DNA from: Luteolibacter ambystomatis
GTDB taxonomy: Bacteria; Verrucomicrobiota; Verrucomicrobiia; Verrucomicrobiales; Akkermansiaceae
Assembly: GCF_018137965.1 (NCBI RefSeq)
Contig: NZ_CP073100.1
Location: 1,612,001-1,676,000 of the forward strand
Direction of reading: 5' to 3'
DNA length: 64,000 bases
Part shown: piece by piece, positions 27,748 to 36,321 of the stretch
Numbering within the stretch: the first letter of the stretch is position 1
Layout of the letters: each line of letters starts with the position of its first letter
Made by a program: the position numbers and the translations under genes
The notes under the pieces: model-generated
Databases searched by the model: none
Told to the model about the DNA's origin: nothing
What the model saw: only the letters and a program-made list of their open reading frames with translations

Positions 27748-28782
27748 ATGGATGTTTCCGGCGCCTTCCTTGCCATGCCAGCTCAAACCCTCCAGACCGG
27801 TCGCAGCGACCGCTTCCCGTTCGAACTCGTCAAACCGGAACTCGAGCGGGTGGAGTCTGCGATCCGTGATCAGGTGCGGGCCTTCGACCCGGCCGTGGAG
27901 CCCTATGTGGCCTACGTCTGCAATACCTCAGGGAAGCGCATCCGCCCCGCTCTGGCGGTGCTCGTGGGTGGTGCCTTGGGCAAGGTCGATGACGGCCATC
28001 TCAAGCTGGGCGTGATCATGGAACTGATCCACATGGCCACGCTGGTGCATGATGACATCATCGATGGCGCGACCACCCGCCGGATGGTTCCCACCGCCAA
28101 TGCGAAATGGGGCGCGGGTCTTTCCGTCCTGCTCGGCGACGCCCTGTTCTCGCACGCCTTGAGCCTGGCCACCGATTTCAACAGCATCGACATCTGCCGC
28201 AAGGTCGGCCAGTCCTCGCGCGAGGTCTGCCAGGGTGAAATCATCCAGACCCAGCGCCGTTTCGACCTCACGCTGACCAAGGCCGACTACTTCCGGATCA
28301 TCGAGATGAAGACCGGTGCGCTGTTCGCTTCCTCGGCTGGCATTGCGGCCAGCCTCTCGGGCGCGGACGAGGAAACCGAAGCACGTTTCTATGACTACGG
28401 AATGAAGCTCGGTACCGCCTACCAGATCTACGACGACTGTCTCGATCTCGTCGGTTCCGAGGAAGAGGTTGGCAAGACTCTCCGTACCGATCTCGCCAAG
28501 GGCAAGCTGACGCTGCCAATCCTGAACCTGCTGGAAACCGCCAGCGAAGCCCAGCGCAGCAAACTCAACAAGCGGATCATCGATCAGGAACCGCTCGATC
28601 TGCCGGTGCTGGTCGGCATCGCCGAATACGAAGGCGCGATCGAAAGCGCCATCGACACCGCGGTTGGATTGCTGGCTTCCTGCCGTGAGGACCTCGAGAT
28701 CCTCGCTCCATCCGACTACAAGGACGCTCTGGTGCAGATCACCTGGTTCCTCCAGGTGCTGCTGGAGAAGTGCCGCCGCTGA
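27748..28782 (+). CDS. Polyprenyl diphosphate synthase
   Basis: Trans-isoprenyl chain-elongating enzyme, probably making the side chain of a respiratory quinone. 344 residues from ATG 27748 (335 from 27775, also possible). The two aspartate-rich motifs are DDIID (near 110) and DDCLD (near 235), with GKRIRPAL in the conserved first region. The small residues before the first DDxxD do not allow a secure chain-length prediction. The frame is open well upstream, but that part lies antisense to the DUF1080 gene. Confidence 0.9.
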   Translation: MDVSGAFLAMPAQTLQTGRSDRFPFELVKPELERVESAIRDQVRAFDPAVEPYVAYVCNTSGKRIRPALAVLVGGALGKVDDGHLKLGVIMELIHMATLVHDDIIDGATTRRMVPTANAKWGAGLSVLLGDALFSHALSLATDFNSIDICRKVGQSSREVCQGEIIQTQRRFDLTLTKADYFRIIEMKTGALFASSAGIAASLSGADEETEARFYDYGMKLGTAYQIYDDCLDLVGSEEEVGKTLRTDLAKGKLTLPILNLLETASEAQRSKLNKRIIDQEPLDLPVLVGIAEYEGAIESAIDTAVGLLASCREDLEILAPSDYKDALVQITWFLQVLLEKCRR

Positions 28783-28783
28783 A

Positions 28784-28810
28784 GTAGCACAAGTTTTCAA
28801 CTTGTGAGTG
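28784..28810 (+). repeat. Palindromic repeat, family A copy 1
   Basis: GTAGCACAAGTTTTCAACTT begins the copy: CACAAGTT (28788-28795) pairs with AACTTGTG (28799-28806), loop TTC, followed by AGTG. It begins right after the polyprenyl synthase stop codon. Same outer sequence as copies at 30275 and 30862. Confidence 0.8.
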
Positions 28811-29129
28811 AAAGCGGTTCCTTGTGTGGGAACGGCTGCGAGTGGTCCTGCATGCTGCGCATGTTTGCGTGGCGACGATCACTTGTGGAGGTGGATCATC
28901 CGCAATGATCAATGACTCATCCACCACGGCCGGTCCGTAGCCGGAAACCTTTTGTTAGAGCTCCTTCCGCTTTCCGTCCGCGTGCCCATTTTTCTAAAAA
29001 TCTCCCTACAGAATCCCCGATCATCGCGGCCCCATCACTAAATAAGCTAGTGTTTTCGCGTTGACGCCACCATATATCGTCAACACACTCTCGGACATTC
29101 GTTGCCGTCCCCCTCTGCCTGCCTTCCTT
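28811..29129. promoter_or_regulatory. Intergenic region upstream of nrdR with two operator-like palindromes
   Basis: About 320 bases without a convincing gene. Near the nrdR end lie CACTA-N7-TAGTG (29036-29052) and GTTGACG-N11-CGTCAAC (29060-29084); both could be operators, the first with an AT-rich core. No clear -35/-10 pair was found. A short GTTCC/GGAAC stem at 28817-28833 follows the family A repeat. Confidence 0.35.
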
Positions 29130-29621
29130 ATGCGGTGCATCCAATGTGGCTCACTCAAAGACAAGGTGCTCGACTCCCGCGCATCGAAGGACGGTACGAC
29201 CATACGCCGCCGCCGCGAATGCCTGAACTGCAGCTACCGCTACACCACCTACGAGCAGATCGAGCGCACCGATCTGCGCGTGGTGAAGCGCGACGGCGCG
29301 CGCGAATCCTTGAACCGGGAAAAGATCCTCAGCGGTCTGGTGAAGGCCTGCGAAAAGCGGCCGGTGCCGATGGACCGGCTCGACCGTGCCGTGGAGGAGA
29401 TCCTTGCCGAACTGCACAAGGACCACCTCGCCGAAGTCCCCTCCTCCGCCATCGGCGCGAAGGTGATGGACAAGCTCCACCAGATCGATCCCGTCGCTTA
29501 CGTACGCTACGTCTCGGTTTACCGCCAGTTCGAGAACGTCAACGAGTTCATCCAGGAAATCCAATCTCTCTCGATGCGAGCCGCCCGCGACCCCTTGCAG
29601 CGCCGCCTCTTCAAAGACTGA
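29130..29621 (+). CDS. nrdR: Transcriptional repressor NrdR
   Basis: Nucleotide-sensing repressor of ribonucleotide reductase genes. 163 residues from ATG 29130 (MRCIQCGSLKDKVLDSR). A zinc ribbon uses Cys3, Cys6, Cys31 and Cys34; the ATP-cone domain follows from ~45 (LRVVKRDGARESLNREKI) to ~140. No nrd genes are in the window. Confidence 0.95.
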   Translation: MRCIQCGSLKDKVLDSRASKDGTTIRRRRECLNCSYRYTTYEQIERTDLRVVKRDGARESLNREKILSGLVKACEKRPVPMDRLDRAVEEILAELHKDHLAEVPSSAIGAKVMDKLHQIDPVAYVRYVSVYRQFENVNEFIQEIQSLSMRAARDPLQRRLFKD

Positions 29622-29701
29622 GCCTCACCCAGCAACCAGCCACCCTGCTGTTCCACCCAACCCTAACCCCGCTGTCCCGCCACCTTTCTGATCGTTAACC
29701 A

Positions 29702-30274
29702 GTGATCTCACTCATCGGCAACCGCCCCGCGTTGCAAGTCGGCCGCTATCAGGTGATCGACTACGATACCGCGTGGCTTGGTGACGCCCTGCGCCGTGCG
29801 GCGTTGGCGGCGGAGCGGGAGGATTTTCCCTTTGTGGAGGACATCCGTTCGGGAATCGCGCAGTACTTGGAGACGAAGTGCCCGCTGCGGTTGCTGCCGC
29901 TGGCCGAGCTCTTTTCCAAGATGCGGAAGATGCTGGAGACGATCGGCTGCGAGACGATCGCAGAGAAACTCGAGCCGCTGGCACCGCCATTGACGGTGTC
30001 ATTGCTTCCTGCGGCCAAGGAAGCCGGCAATGGATTCGAGTTGGCGTTCTTCGAGCGGGTTCGGGCGGAACTGGATGAACTCCGCCGTGAGGGTGCGGAA
30101 GAGATCCGCTTCACTCATCTCAAGGAGTGCGCCCTGCTGATCCGTGGCGTGGAGAAGTGGGACAAGCACTGCGCCCAGCTTGAGGAAGAGATCGTTGGGT
30201 TCCTCCGTGCCTGCGACCGGGATCAGGATGACTTCGACCGCAGGCTGCGGTTGAAGGTCGAGAGTGATCGCTAG
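29702..30274 (+). CDS. Hypothetical cytoplasmic protein downstream of nrdR
   Basis: Predicted 190-residue charged protein starting at GTG 29702, 80 bases after nrdR and in the same direction. It appears helix-rich with many Glu/Arg residues, no signal or membrane segment, and no family recognised. A role with nrdR is only a positional guess. The family A repeat begins directly at its stop. Confidence 0.6.
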   Translation: MISLIGNRPALQVGRYQVIDYDTAWLGDALRRAALAAEREDFPFVEDIRSGIAQYLETKCPLRLLPLAELFSKMRKMLETIGCETIAEKLEPLAPPLTVSLLPAAKEAGNGFELAFFERVRAELDELRREGAEEIRFTHLKECALLIRGVEKWDKHCAQLEEEIVGFLRACDRDQDDFDRRLRLKVESDR

Positions 30275-30302
30275 GTAGCACAAGCATTCCTGCTTGTGAG
30301 TG
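30275..30302 (+). repeat. Palindromic repeat, family A copy 2
   Basis: GTAG, then CACAAGCA (30279-30286) pairing with TGCTTGTG (30291-30298), loop TTCC, then AGTG. It begins the base after the stop codon of the preceding gene. Copy 3 lies inverted about 560 bases further on, at the other side of a small membrane protein gene. Confidence 0.85.
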
Positions 30303-30350
30303 TGAGGAGTCCGTTGGCTCAGGGAGCCGAAGCAATCTCCCGATTCCGAT

Positions 30351-30740
30351 TCATCCCTTCTCCCACGGATCGGGATACTCCGGATCGATGGCATTCATCT
30401 CACCTTTGTCTTTGGGATGGCGTTCAGGAAGGAACCCATACATCCACCGGATCGCTGCCAACATTGCGAGAGTTGAAAGTGCCTGCAAGCCCAGCAGCCA
30501 CCATGTTCCGTTCCTGACGAGATAGAAGAGCCATACGAACAACGGCAGAACAATCCACGCCGCAATCCGGAGTTGGAGGCGGCTTTGTCTCACGATGCCT
30601 ACCGCCATCCCAATACCGAAGAGCAGGCCGATGATGGGTTGGAAACGATCCTCGGCTATTCGCATCAGTACATTCCAAAGCACCATGGCCACCCCGCAGG
30701 TGATCCACGCGGCTTTGAATCCCGGACGATGAGAGTCCAT
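30351..30740 (-). CDS. Small four-helix membrane protein, unknown function
   Basis: Predicted 129-residue protein (MDSHRPGFKAAW start at 30740; an upstream start at 30785 would add 15 residues). Hydrophobic segments at ~9-26, ~34-49, ~54-73 and ~78-95, then a charged tail ending in DPEYPDPWEKG. No family recognised. The gene is slightly less GC-rich than its neighbours and is bracketed by inverted family A repeats. Confidence 0.55.
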   Translation of the reverse strand: MDSHRPGFKAAWITCGVAMVLWNVLMRIAEDRFQPIIGLLFGIGMAVGIVRQSRLQLRIAAWIVLPLFVWLFYLVRNGTWWLLGLQALSTLAMLAAIRWMYGFLPERHPKDKGEMNAIDPEYPDPWEKG

Positions 30741-30812
30741 GGGGAGAGGAAATAACTTTTCCGTGAACCCTTCAAGCACCCTCACTGCAAGGATCGTGCG
30801 TTCATAACGACA

Positions 30813-30856
30813 AACGGATCGCCAGGGCGCATTTGAAGCTCCCTCCGCGATCCGTT
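30813..30856. repeat. Perfect 10-bp inverted repeat between guaA and the small membrane gene
   Basis: AACGGATCGC (30813-30822) pairs with GCGATCCGTT (30847-30856) with a 24-base loop. It lies next to family A copy 3, in the region where the guaA transcript (minus strand) ends. It may serve as part of a terminator; no U-run follows. Confidence 0.5.
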
Positions 30857-30861
30857 GCGCG

Positions 30862-30889
30862 CACTCACAAGCAGGAATGCTTGTGCTAC
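30862..30889 (-). repeat. Palindromic repeat, family A copy 3 (inverted)
   Basis: CACAAGCA (30866-30873), loop GGAA, TGCTTGTG (30878-30885), then CTAC: the reverse complement of copy 2 over essentially the entire element. It ends a few bases from the guaA stop codon. Confidence 0.85.
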
Positions 30890-30893
30890 TGCT

Positions 30894-32417
30894 TTACTCC
30901 CATTCGATCGATGCCGGTGGCTTGGTCGAGATGTCGTAGAGCACTCGGTTTACGCCCTTCACCTCGTTGAGGATGCGGTTGCTGGTTTCACGCAGCAGTG
31001 CGCTGGGAAGCTCCACCCAGTCGGCGGTCATGGCGTCCTCGGACACCACGGCGCGCAGGGTGATCGCCCACTCGTAGGAGCGTTCGTCGCCTTTCACGCC
31101 CACGGTCTTTACCGGAACGAGACCGGCATAGGCCTGCCAGACCTTGTCATACCAGCCGTATTCCTTGAGGCGGGAGATGAAGATGGCATCGCACTCGCGG
31201 ATGATCTCCAGACGATCCTCGGTGATGATGCCCGGGCAGCGCACCGCGAGTCCTGGTCCCGGGAACGGGTGGCGCATCAGGATGTCCTGCGGGATGCCGA
31301 GCGAGGTTCCGAGCGCGCGAACCTCGTCCTTGAAGAGTTCCGCCAGCGGCTCCAGCACCTTGCCCTGCTCCTGGAGTTCCAGAATGCGGTCAACACGGTT
31401 GTGGTGGGTCTTGATCTTGGAGGCCTTCGACTTGGCGTTCGAGGCGCTCTCGATCACATCGGGATAGAGCGTGCCCTGGGCAAGCATCTCGGCATTGCCG
31501 ACCGCGTCCCAAAACACATCGACAAACAGCTCGCCGATGATCTTGCGCTTCTTCTCCGGGTCATCGACTCCGGACAGCGCGGTGAGGAACCGCTCGGAGG
31601 CATCGACCGTTTCGATCTCCACGCCCATGCGGTGGAAGTTGTTGCGAACCTCATCGCCCTCGTTCTTCCGCATCAGGCCTTGGTCCACGAAGATCGCGCG
31701 GACGTTCACGCCGGCTTCGTTGAGCAGCACGGCGAGTACGGTGCTGTCCACGCCGCCGGAAACACCGCAGACGACCTGCTTGCTGCCGACGGTGGTGCGG
31801 ATGTTCTCAATCAGCTCACGCTTGAAATCTTCGATGTGGAACGGTGCGAGTTCGCCGCACTGGAGCAGGAAGTTGTGGAGGATGCGGATGCCCTGATGGC
31901 TGTGGGTCACTTCCGGGTGGAACTGGATGCCATAGAAGCTATTGCCCCACTTTAACGAGACGGGCGTCCCGTGCTGGTTGGTGGCGATCACCTTGGCGCA
32001 ATCCGGCAGGATCTTCACCGTGTCCGAGTGGCTCATCCACACCTGCGAGTTCTGGGAGACTCCCTCGTAGAGCGCCTCATCCGTCACGGTCGTGAGCGCG
32101 GCCGGACCGTATTCGCGGCGGTTGCTGGAGGCTACACTGCCACCGAACTTGATGTTCAGAAGCTGCATGCCGTAGCACACGCCGAGCACCGGCACGCCGA
32201 AGCCTTTGAGGGCCTCGAAATCGATATCCGGGGCATCCAGCTCGCTGGTGCTGCGCGGACCGCCCGAAAGAATGATCGCACCGGGCTTGCCGATGTTCGG
32301 GAAATCCTCGGTGGCGTAGAGCTTGGCGAAGTAGCCGAGCTCCCGCACGCGGCGGACGATGAGCTGGGTGTATTGCGAGCCGAAATCGAGAACGGCGACG
32401 TGGTTGATCTCCTGCAT
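30894..32417 (-). CDS. guaA: GMP synthase (glutamine-hydrolysing)
   Basis: Converts XMP to GMP using glutamine and ATP. 507 residues. The class I amidotransferase domain (1-190) has the catalytic Cys81 in GVCYGMQLL and the His/Glu pair in FHPEVTHSHQG. The ATP-pyrophosphatase domain has SGGVDSTV, and the C-terminus ends in ISTKPPASIEWE, as expected for GuaA. It lies 36 bases downstream of guaB, so the two form an operon. Confidence 0.97.
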   Translation of the reverse strand: MQEINHVAVLDFGSQYTQLIVRRVRELGYFAKLYATEDFPNIGKPGAIILSGGPRSTSELDAPDIDFEALKGFGVPVLGVCYGMQLLNIKFGGSVASSNRREYGPAALTTVTDEALYEGVSQNSQVWMSHSDTVKILPDCAKVIATNQHGTPVSLKWGNSFYGIQFHPEVTHSHQGIRILHNFLLQCGELAPFHIEDFKRELIENIRTTVGSKQVVCGVSGGVDSTVLAVLLNEAGVNVRAIFVDQGLMRKNEGDEVRNNFHRMGVEIETVDASERFLTALSGVDDPEKKRKIIGELFVDVFWDAVGNAEMLAQGTLYPDVIESASNAKSKASKIKTHHNRVDRILELQEQGKVLEPLAELFKDEVRALGTSLGIPQDILMRHPFPGPGLAVRCPGIITEDRLEIIRECDAIFISRLKEYGWYDKVWQAYAGLVPVKTVGVKGDERSYEWAITLRAVVSEDAMTADWVELPSALLRETSNRILNEVKGVNRVLYDISTKPPASIEWE

Positions 32418-32453
32418 TGGAATCGGAAAACGGAAGGGTTTGGAAAACGGGTT

Positions 32454-33908
32454 TCAGCTCAGCGGCTGGTAGTTGGTCGGCTCCTCGGTCATGACGATGT
32501 CATGGACGTGGCTTTCGCGAAGGCCGCCGCTGGTGATCTGGACGAACTGAGCGCGGTCGCGGAGTTCCTGCAATGATGAGGCTCCCACATAGCCCATGCC
32601 GGACTTGAGGCCGCCCATGAGCTGGAACACCACATCGGACAGCGGACCCTTGTAGGGAACGCGGCCTTCGACTCCTTCGGCGACGAGCTTGCCGGAGCTG
32701 TTCTGTGCGTAGCGATCACCGGAGCCTTTTTTCATGGCACCGAGCGAGCCCATGCCGCGGTAGGTTTTGAACCTACGGCCCTGATAGTAGACGCTCTGGC
32801 CGGGGCTTTCGCGGGTGCCCGCGAGCAGCGAACCGAGCATCACCAGGTCGGCACCGGCGGCGAGCGCCTTCACCACGTCACCGGAGTAGCGGATACCGCC
32901 GTCGGCGATAACCTTCACGCCGTGCTCGCGGCAGTAGTCGGCCACGTTGCGTATGGCGGTGAACTGCGGCATGCCTACCCCGGCGATGACGCGGGTGGTG
33001 CAGATCGAACCCGGGCCGACGCCCACCTTGATGGCGCTGGCACCGGCGGCGACGAGATCCTTCGCGCCTTGGAGGGTGACCACGTTGCCCGCCACGACCG
33101 GGCGGTCGGACAGCGAGCGGAGCTTGCCGATCACGTCCATCACGCGGGAGGTGTGGCCGGTGGCGGCATCGATGAAGAGTGCATCCGCACCCGCGTCGAT
33201 GAGCGCCTGGCCGCGATCCACGCAATCCGGGCCCACACCCACGGCGGCACCGCAGCGGAGGCGGCCGGCCGGATCCTTGGCGGCATTCGTGAAAGTAATA
33301 CGCTTCTCGATGTCCGAGCCGGTGATGAGGCCGACGAGCTTGCCACTGCCATCGACCAGCGGAAGTTTCTCGATGCGGTTCTGATAGAGAATGCGGCGTG
33401 CTTCCTCGAGGCTGGTCGTGGCGGGGGCGGTGATGAGCTTGTCGTGCTTCGTCATCACATCGGCCACGCGGGCGTCCACGGTATCGAGGTAGCGGACGTC
33501 ACGGCCGGTGACCATGCCTTCCAAGCGGCCTTCGGCATCCACAACCGGGAAGCCGGAGAAACCATGCTCGGCCATGATCGCGCGGACCTCGTCCACGCTC
33601 TGTTCCTTGCGCACGGTGTAGGGCTTGAGGATCACGGCGTTCTCGGAACGCTTCACGCGGGACACCATGGTCGCCTGCTCGTCGATCGGGCAGGCACGGT
33701 GGATCACGCCGATGCCGCCCTCGCGAGCCAAGGCGATCGCCAGTTCCGATTCGGACACCGTGTCCATCGCAGCCGAGACGACCGGAATGTGCAGCGGGAT
33801 GCCCGCCGTCACGTGGGTGGAAAGATCAGCTTCTCCGGGGAGCACCTCGCTCAACGCCGGGACCAGAAGCACATCATCAAAAGAAAGTCCGAGAGAAATC
33901 TCCGCCAT
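32454..33908 (-). CDS. guaB: IMP dehydrogenase
   Basis: NAD-dependent oxidation of IMP to XMP, the first step toward GMP. 484 residues: TIM barrel with a CBS-domain pair inserted at ~95-205, catalytic Cys303 in [10 protein letters not shown], and the flap/active-site stretch [10 protein letters not shown]. Start at 33908. Operon with guaA. Confidence 0.97.
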   Translation of the reverse strand: MAEISLGLSFDDVLLVPALSEVLPGEADLSTHVTAGIPLHIPVVSAAMDTVSESELAIALAREGGIGVIHRACPIDEQATMVSRVKRSENAVILKPYTVRKEQSVDEVRAIMAEHGFSGFPVVDAEGRLEGMVTGRDVRYLDTVDARVADVMTKHDKLITAPATTSLEEARRILYQNRIEKLPLVDGSGKLVGLITGSDIEKRITFTNAAKDPAGRLRCGAAVGVGPDCVDRGQALIDAGADALFIDAATGHTSRVMDVIGKLRSLSDRPVVAGNVVTLQGAKDLVAAGASAIKVGVGPGSICTTRVIAGVGMPQFTAIRNVADYCREHGVKVIADGGIRYSGDVVKALAAGADLVMLGSLLAGTRESPGQSVYYQGRRFKTYRGMGSLGAMKKGSGDRYAQNSSGKLVAEGVEGRVPYKGPLSDVVFQLMGGLKSGMGYVGASSLQELRDRAQFVQITSGGLRESHVHDIVMTEEPTNYQPLS

Positions 33909-33972
33909 GGCGGAGTCAATAGACCAGCCCCCCCGATATCAAGCCCGATTTCGCGGGAAGGTACCCCGAGGT

Positions 33973-34038
33973 GGCGGTTTCCAACCGCCAGGACTCTTAT
34001 TTTCAAAACCATCAGAGGCATGGCGGTTGGAAACCGCC
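33973..34038. repeat. Inverted pair of palindromic repeats, family B
   Basis: GGCGGTTTCCAACCGCCA (33973-33990) and its exact reverse complement TGGCGGTTGGAAACCGCC (34021-34038) are separated by 30 bases. Each half is itself a hairpin (GGCGGTT, 3-base loop, AACCGCC). It lies between the guaB start and the end of the HAD gene. The layout is like the REPIN-type doublets of other bacteria. Confidence 0.85.
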
Positions 34039-34055
34039 GCCCCGGCCCAAACAAA

Positions 34056-34087
34056 AAACGGCGGATGACCCGGGTCATCCGCCGTTT
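34056..34087 (-). terminator. Intrinsic terminator of the HAD phosphatase gene
   Basis: A perfect 32-base palindrome (16 + 16, centre between 34071 and 34072, arms AAACGGCGGATGACCC and complement). On the minus strand it is followed by TTTTTTGT, and it lies 24 bases after the HAD stop codon. The two-fold symmetry has no separate loop. Confidence 0.85.
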
Positions 34088-34111
34088 CTGAAAATCTTGT
34101 TAGAGGGCCTT

Positions 34112-34732
34112 TCAGCTCCGCGCGAAGTCCATCGGCGACGGAATAGCCACCACCGCCATGCCAGCGCATTGGGCGGCCATGATACCGGCTGGAGCGTCTT
34201 CAAGAGCGAGGCACTTGAGCGGCGATACGCCGAGGAGCTTGGCGGCGTGGAGGTAGATATCGGGAGCAGGCTTGCCGATCTTCACTTCATCCGCGGTGAC
34301 GACTTCATCGAACCAATCGGAAACACCGACAGCCTGAAGTGTTTTTTCGATCACCATGCGGGTGCCACCGGTGGCGATCGCCATCGGGATGTGGCGGGCC
34401 AGCAGGCTGCGGGCGAAATCCGCCACTTCCTCAATAAGGGTCAGCGTGGAGAGTTTCTTCAGGAAAGCCTCGCGCTTCGCGAGAGCCACGGACACCGGAT
34501 CCAGCTTGAGGCCGTATTCGTTGTTGAGTTCGACGACGATGTCCTTCGTAGGACGACCGCCCATCGCATAGAACACATCCTCTTTCAGAACGCCTTTGGC
34601 ATTGTGGAGGGCCATGGCTTCACACCAGGCCTCGAAATGCGCGGGCATCGAGTCGACGAGGGTTCCATCACAATCAAAAATGACGGCATCGTAGCCGTTT
34701 TCCGGTAAGTCAAGGGGGCCCACTTGCGCCAT
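34112..34732 (-). CDS. HAD-superfamily phosphatase/phosphoglucomutase-like
   Basis: A 206-residue HAD hydrolase of the beta-phosphoglucomutase-like group. Motif I is FDCDGTLVDS, motif II ATGGTR, motif III Lys in KIGKPAPDIY and motif IV ALEDAPAG. The substrate is probably a sugar phosphate. It lies 80 bases downstream of the UDP-glucose pyrophosphorylase gene on the same strand, with a GC hairpin directly in front of its ATG. Confidence 0.88.
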   Translation of the reverse strand: MAQVGPLDLPENGYDAVIFDCDGTLVDSMPAHFEAWCEAMALHNAKGVLKEDVFYAMGGRPTKDIVVELNNEYGLKLDPVSVALAKREAFLKKLSTLTLIEEVADFARSLLARHIPMAIATGGTRMVIEKTLQAVGVSDWFDEVVTADEVKIGKPAPDIYLHAAKLLGVSPLKCLALEDAPAGIMAAQCAGMAVVAIPSPMDFARS

Positions 34733-34734
34733 GC

Positions 34735-34756
34735 GGGGCCGGAAATACCCGGCCCC
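34735..34756 (-). promoter_or_regulatory. GC hairpin abutting the start codon of the HAD gene
   Basis: GGGGCCGG (34735-34742) pairs with CCGGCCCC (34749-34756) around a six-base loop, ending two bases before the ATG (34732) on the minus strand. No Shine-Dalgarno sequence is visible there. It could hold back translation or help end the upstream transcript. Confidence 0.45.
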
Positions 34757-34812
34757 ACGGGAAAAACAAGACCTGATAGAATAAATTTGCGTAGTTTTCC
34801 GTAATACCCGGA

Positions 34813-36207
34813 TTACAAAACTACCTGCTGGCCTTCATAACGCCCTGCGGACAAGGTTTTTGGCCCTTCTTGACCGCCTTGTATCGAGACGTCGCCCGCG
34901 AAGGCCACTCCGGCCTCGAACGTTACGCGGCCTTGGATGTCCAAGCTCCGGGATTCCAGCAAGCTGGGCACCGCGCCGAGTTCTTCGAGTTGATCCACCA
35001 GCTTGTAGGAATCACCCAGTGAGACCACCGGTGGCACGCCATCGCGTTGTGCCGCAAGCCGGACCTGTCCATCCTCCAACACCTCGTAGGCGTCCGAACG
35101 GAGGGAGAACAAATCCCCCGTCGTCTTCACCGGCGCGAAGCGGCTGCGCGGCACCTCGATGGCCGTGGAGCCCTCAAAGCACTCGATGGCAGCCCCCATG
35201 GCCACTTCCAACTGGAGCACGGCCGGGGAATTCTTGTCGCGCGGATCGACTGTCTTGCGGTTGCGGATCATGGGCAGCGGCAGCACGCCGTCATCCGCCG
35301 CGAGCTGTTCCTTGAGCAGGTCAAGGCGCAGCCACAGGCTGTTGGTGTTGAAATACTGGTGGCGGTCGATGTTCTGGAATGCCTCCAGATCCGCATCCGG
35401 GCACTGGGCGACCTCACGCAGCAACAAACGGCCATCACTCTTGCGCTTCGCCAGATGGCCACCCTTGCGGTCGGCGGCGGTGCGCCGCGTGACTTCCATG
35501 AGGAATGGCGCGCCGCTTTCGGCGAAGTAACGCAGCAGCGATGGGTCGAGAACCGCGCCGAGATTGTCCGAGTTCGACACGAAGGCGTACTTCACGCCTT
35601 CCGCCAGCAGGCGATCCAGCCAGCCGCTGCCCACCAGCGCCGGGAAAAGATCGCCGTGGCCCGGCGGGCACCATTCCAGATCGGCATCCGTGGACCATTC
35701 GACCGGTTGCAGGGAGCCCGCGTCGATCTTCGGGATCTGGTTCTGGAGCAGTTCCACCTCGGAGGCTTCCGCAAAACCATCGGCCTTGTAGCGCTGGAGG
35801 TGCTCCAGAGTGCCCTCGCTGGTGTTGAAGCTGTTCATCAGCAGCAGGCGCACGCGGGCACCGGTGCTCTCGCGCAGCGATTGCACCTGGCGGACCATCA
35901 GGTCGAGGAAAGTCACACCATCGCGCACCGGCAGCAGGCTTTTCGGGCCTTGCAGGCCCATGCTGGTGCCAAGGCCGCCGTTGAGCTTGATGACCACGGC
36001 CTGGCCTAACAGAGAGGCATCCGCCGGAGCGCCTTCGGCCACGTTGGAGAAGTCCGGCAGGTTCTCTGCGGGACCAATGTCGGATTCCGGGATCAAGCCG
36101 GTTTCATTGCGGCAAAGCGCCTCGTAGTTGCGGCGAAATGCACGGATCGCGGCGTCGCCCATGCCGGCGGCGCGCATTTTCTGGTCGAAAGCTTCAAAGG
36201 ATGCCAT
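34813..36207 (-). CDS. UTP-glucose-1-phosphate uridylyltransferase (eukaryotic-type)
   Basis: Makes UDP-glucose from UTP and glucose-1-phosphate for polysaccharide and glycolipid synthesis. 464 residues from 36207 (MASFEAFDQKM; an upstream ATG at 36231 would add 8). The nucleotide-binding motif KLNGGLGTSMGLQGPKSLLP and the length mark the UDPGP type 1 family, typical of eukaryotic UGP2, rather than bacterial GalU (~300 residues). A left-handed beta-helix-like tail is likely in the last ~80 residues. Confidence 0.9.
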   Translation of the reverse strand: MASFEAFDQKMRAAGMGDAAIRAFRRNYEALCRNETGLIPESDIGPAENLPDFSNVAEGAPADASLLGQAVVIKLNGGLGTSMGLQGPKSLLPVRDGVTFLDLMVRQVQSLRESTGARVRLLLMNSFNTSEGTLEHLQRYKADGFAEASEVELLQNQIPKIDAGSLQPVEWSTDADLEWCPPGHGDLFPALVGSGWLDRLLAEGVKYAFVSNSDNLGAVLDPSLLRYFAESGAPFLMEVTRRTAADRKGGHLAKRKSDGRLLLREVAQCPDADLEAFQNIDRHQYFNTNSLWLRLDLLKEQLAADDGVLPLPMIRNRKTVDPRDKNSPAVLQLEVAMGAAIECFEGSTAIEVPRSRFAPVKTTGDLFSLRSDAYEVLEDGQVRLAAQRDGVPPVVSLGDSYKLVDQLEELGAVPSLLESRSLDIQGRVTFEAGVAFAGDVSIQGGQEGPKTLSAGRYEGQQVVL

Positions 36208-36257
36208 GAGTGGATAGTTGGGGTGACCCAACGGTGCCGCGCCGGATTCCGACCGTC

Positions 36258-36277
36258 ACGCCCGAAAATCAGGGCGT
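36258..36277. promoter_or_regulatory. Short hairpin between divergent UGPase and rpoN genes
   Basis: ACGCCC (36258-36263) pairs with GGGCGT (36272-36277), followed by TATAAAAAG. Placed in the divergent promoter region; role not known. Confidence 0.3.
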
Positions 36278-36321
36278 TATAAAAAGCGCAATCCCTTGCC
36301 GTATAAGCAAAAACACGAGCA

